Source of the DNA: JAMOAW01 sp039908535
GTDB lineage: Bacteria > Pseudomonadota > Magnetococcia > Magnetococcales > JADFZT01
Length of the DNA stretch: 5,740 nt
Direction of reading: 5' to 3'
Assembly: GCA_039908535.1 (NCBI GenBank)
Contig: JAMOAW010000112.1
Location: 1-5,740, forward strand
The notes under the pieces are model-generated. The model had not been told where the DNA came from, ran no database searches, and saw only the letters and a list, made by a program, of their open reading frames with translations. Within the stretch, counting starts at the first letter, position 1, and each line of letters opens with the position of its first letter. Below are positions 4,788 through 5,740 of the stretch, in pieces. The position numbers and the translations under genes are program-made.

Positions 4788-5740
4788 GCTGCTTTCTCCT
4801 TTCCGTTCCAAAAACCGTTCAGTTCTCGAACCAACGTGTTCAGCCCGGTGGCGCGTAAATGCACCGCCACACCACTTCTTTCCACATCCACTTTGTCGAT
4901 GAGGAGTTGCACAAGCCGTTGCTGTTCGACCGGAAATAACTCTTCCCAGACAGGCTCCAACCGTCGCAGTGCCTCAACCACATCGCGTTCGTTGATTCCT
5001 TCCTCTGACTGCCAAGTCTTGACGATCATTTCCGGCGTACTCAACATGGTGCGCATCTGTCCGATGACTACTGATTCAATCTCTCCGGCGGCCACGGTGC
5101 GCAGGGGGCATGTTTCGCGTCCGAGCTTATCGGCCCCATTGCAGACGTAATAGCGATAGAGTCGCCCTATTTTGCGGCTAAAGGTGGGGCGCATAGCACG
5201 GTTGCAGTGGTGGCAGCGGATGATTCCTTTCAGCAAGGCGGGGGTTTGCACCTGGACCCGCTCTGGATTATAATTGTTGTTATCCGCCATGATGGCATGG
5301 ACTTGATTCCACAACTCTCGGTCGATGATCGCCGTGTGCTCGCCTGCATACACTTCCCCCCGGTGAGCGACCTCGCCGATGAAATATTGGTTTTTGAGCA
5401 AGCGGTAGACGGACGGCCTGTCTATCCGATTGCCGTTTTTGCTGACGATGCCTTTTGCGGCCAGTTCTTTGACGATTTGAGTGGCGGACTTGCTTTCTGC
5501 AAACCGTTGAAATATCCAGAGTATCGTTTCCGCTTCTGCCGGGTTGATCACCAGCTTGCGTTCTTTCACGTCGTAGCCAAGGGGTGGATGACCGCCCATC
5601 CACATGCCTTTGCGTTTTGAGGCGGCAAACTTGTCTCTGATACGCTCGGCGGCGATTTCGCGTTCGAACTGCGCGAAGGACAAAAGCATGTTCAGGGTAA
5701 GCCGTCCCATGGAAGTGGTGGTGTTCACGGGTTGCGTGAC
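4784..5740 (-). CDS. Large serine recombinase, 5' end outside window
   Basis: Large serine recombinases integrate, excise or invert DNA between short att sites by a serine-linked double-strand cut. The visible 318 residues begin inside the catalytic domain: FNTTTSMGRL-like VNTTTSMGRL, then SFAQFEREIAAERI (21-34), the start of the long helix E. The catalytic serine lies off the right edge. Residues about 50-150 form the recombinase domain (PPLGY, AETILWIFQRFAESKSATQI, VYRLLKNQYFIGEV). A zinc ribbon follows with Cys176, Cys179, Cys200 and Cys211. The C-terminus (about 235-300) is helical, with LRRLEPVWEELFP and VQLLIDKVDV. An apparent GTG start at 5728 is internal, because upstream codons stay open and match the family. 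The stop overlaps the start of the HTH gene. No frameshift is seen, so it may be active. Confidence 0.93.
   Translation of the reverse strand, partial: VTQPVNTTTSMGRLTLNMLLSFAQFEREIAAERIRDKFAASKRKGMWMGGHPPLGYDVKERKLVINPAEAETILWIFQRFAESKSATQIVKELAAKGIVSKNGNRIDRPSVYRLLKNQYFIGEVAHRGEVYAGEHTAIIDRELWNQVHAIMADNNNYNPERVQVQTPALLKGIIRCHHCNRAMRPTFSRKIGRLYRYYVCNGADKLGRETCPLRTVAAGEIESVVIGQMRTMLSTPEMIVKTWQSEEGINERDVVEALRRLEPVWEELFPVEQQRLVQLLIDKVDVERSGVAVHLRATGLNTLVRELNGFWNGKEKAA

Noticed and set aside
4623..5150. 175-codon plus-strand open frame
   Set aside because: It lies antisense to the well-supported recombinase and HTH genes; its Ser/Arg-rich product is a shadow of their codon bias.
5207..5620. 137-codon plus-strand open frame
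   Set aside because: Antisense to conserved recombinase codons, with no independent support.
5726..5728. GTG as true start of the recombinase
   Set aside because: The frame is open to the window edge and the residues before the GTG fit the catalytic domain, so the gene starts beyond the right edge.

Overview
This window looks like a stretch of proteobacterial chromosome with housekeeping genes on the left and acquired DNA on the right. The proteobacterial guess rests on three things: a typical CheW chemotaxis adaptor, tRNAs with encoded CCA ends, and a serine recombinase paired with a small HTH protein, a pair I associate mainly with proteobacterial mobile DNA. No species can be named from the sequence.

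Left part (1-1458). The 5' end of an unrecognised gene leaves the window on the minus strand. An AT-rich divergent intergenic region follows, then cheW with a plausible sigma-70 promoter. A 23-bp hairpin begins one base after the cheW stop codon. Next come tRNA-Ile(GAU) and tRNA-Ala(UGC), about 75 bases apart, with a putative promoter in front and a strong intrinsic terminator behind. No rRNA is visible next to them.

Middle (1459-2606). About 390 bases hold no convincing gene. A short open stretch (1846-1998) then resembles the C-terminal part of a transposase and is probably debris. An HU-family DNA-binding protein starts at 2018. Its canonical fold ends near residue 90, but the frame stays open for about 109 more codons, through a sequence with the fold of group II intron domains V and VI (2437-2503). 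The tail is therefore probably an accidental reading through inserted, decayed mobile DNA. A two-copy 18-base direct repeat lies just before the next gene.

Right part (2607-5740). A 542-codon gene encodes a Mrr-type (type IV) restriction endonuclease: a lysine-rich coiled-coil N-terminus, a conserved middle region and a PD-(D/E)xK nuclease domain at the C-terminus. Its first two thirds are much more AT-rich than its neighbours, suggesting horizontal transfer. Converging on it from the right edge are a large serine recombinase (5' end outside the window) and a small HTH protein, translationally coupled through an ATGA overlap.

Taken together, 1846-5740 reads as an accessory island: transposase and intron debris, a modification-dependent restriction gene and a site-specific recombinase module. 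That the restriction gene is cargo of the recombinase element is inference; no attachment site could be identified.
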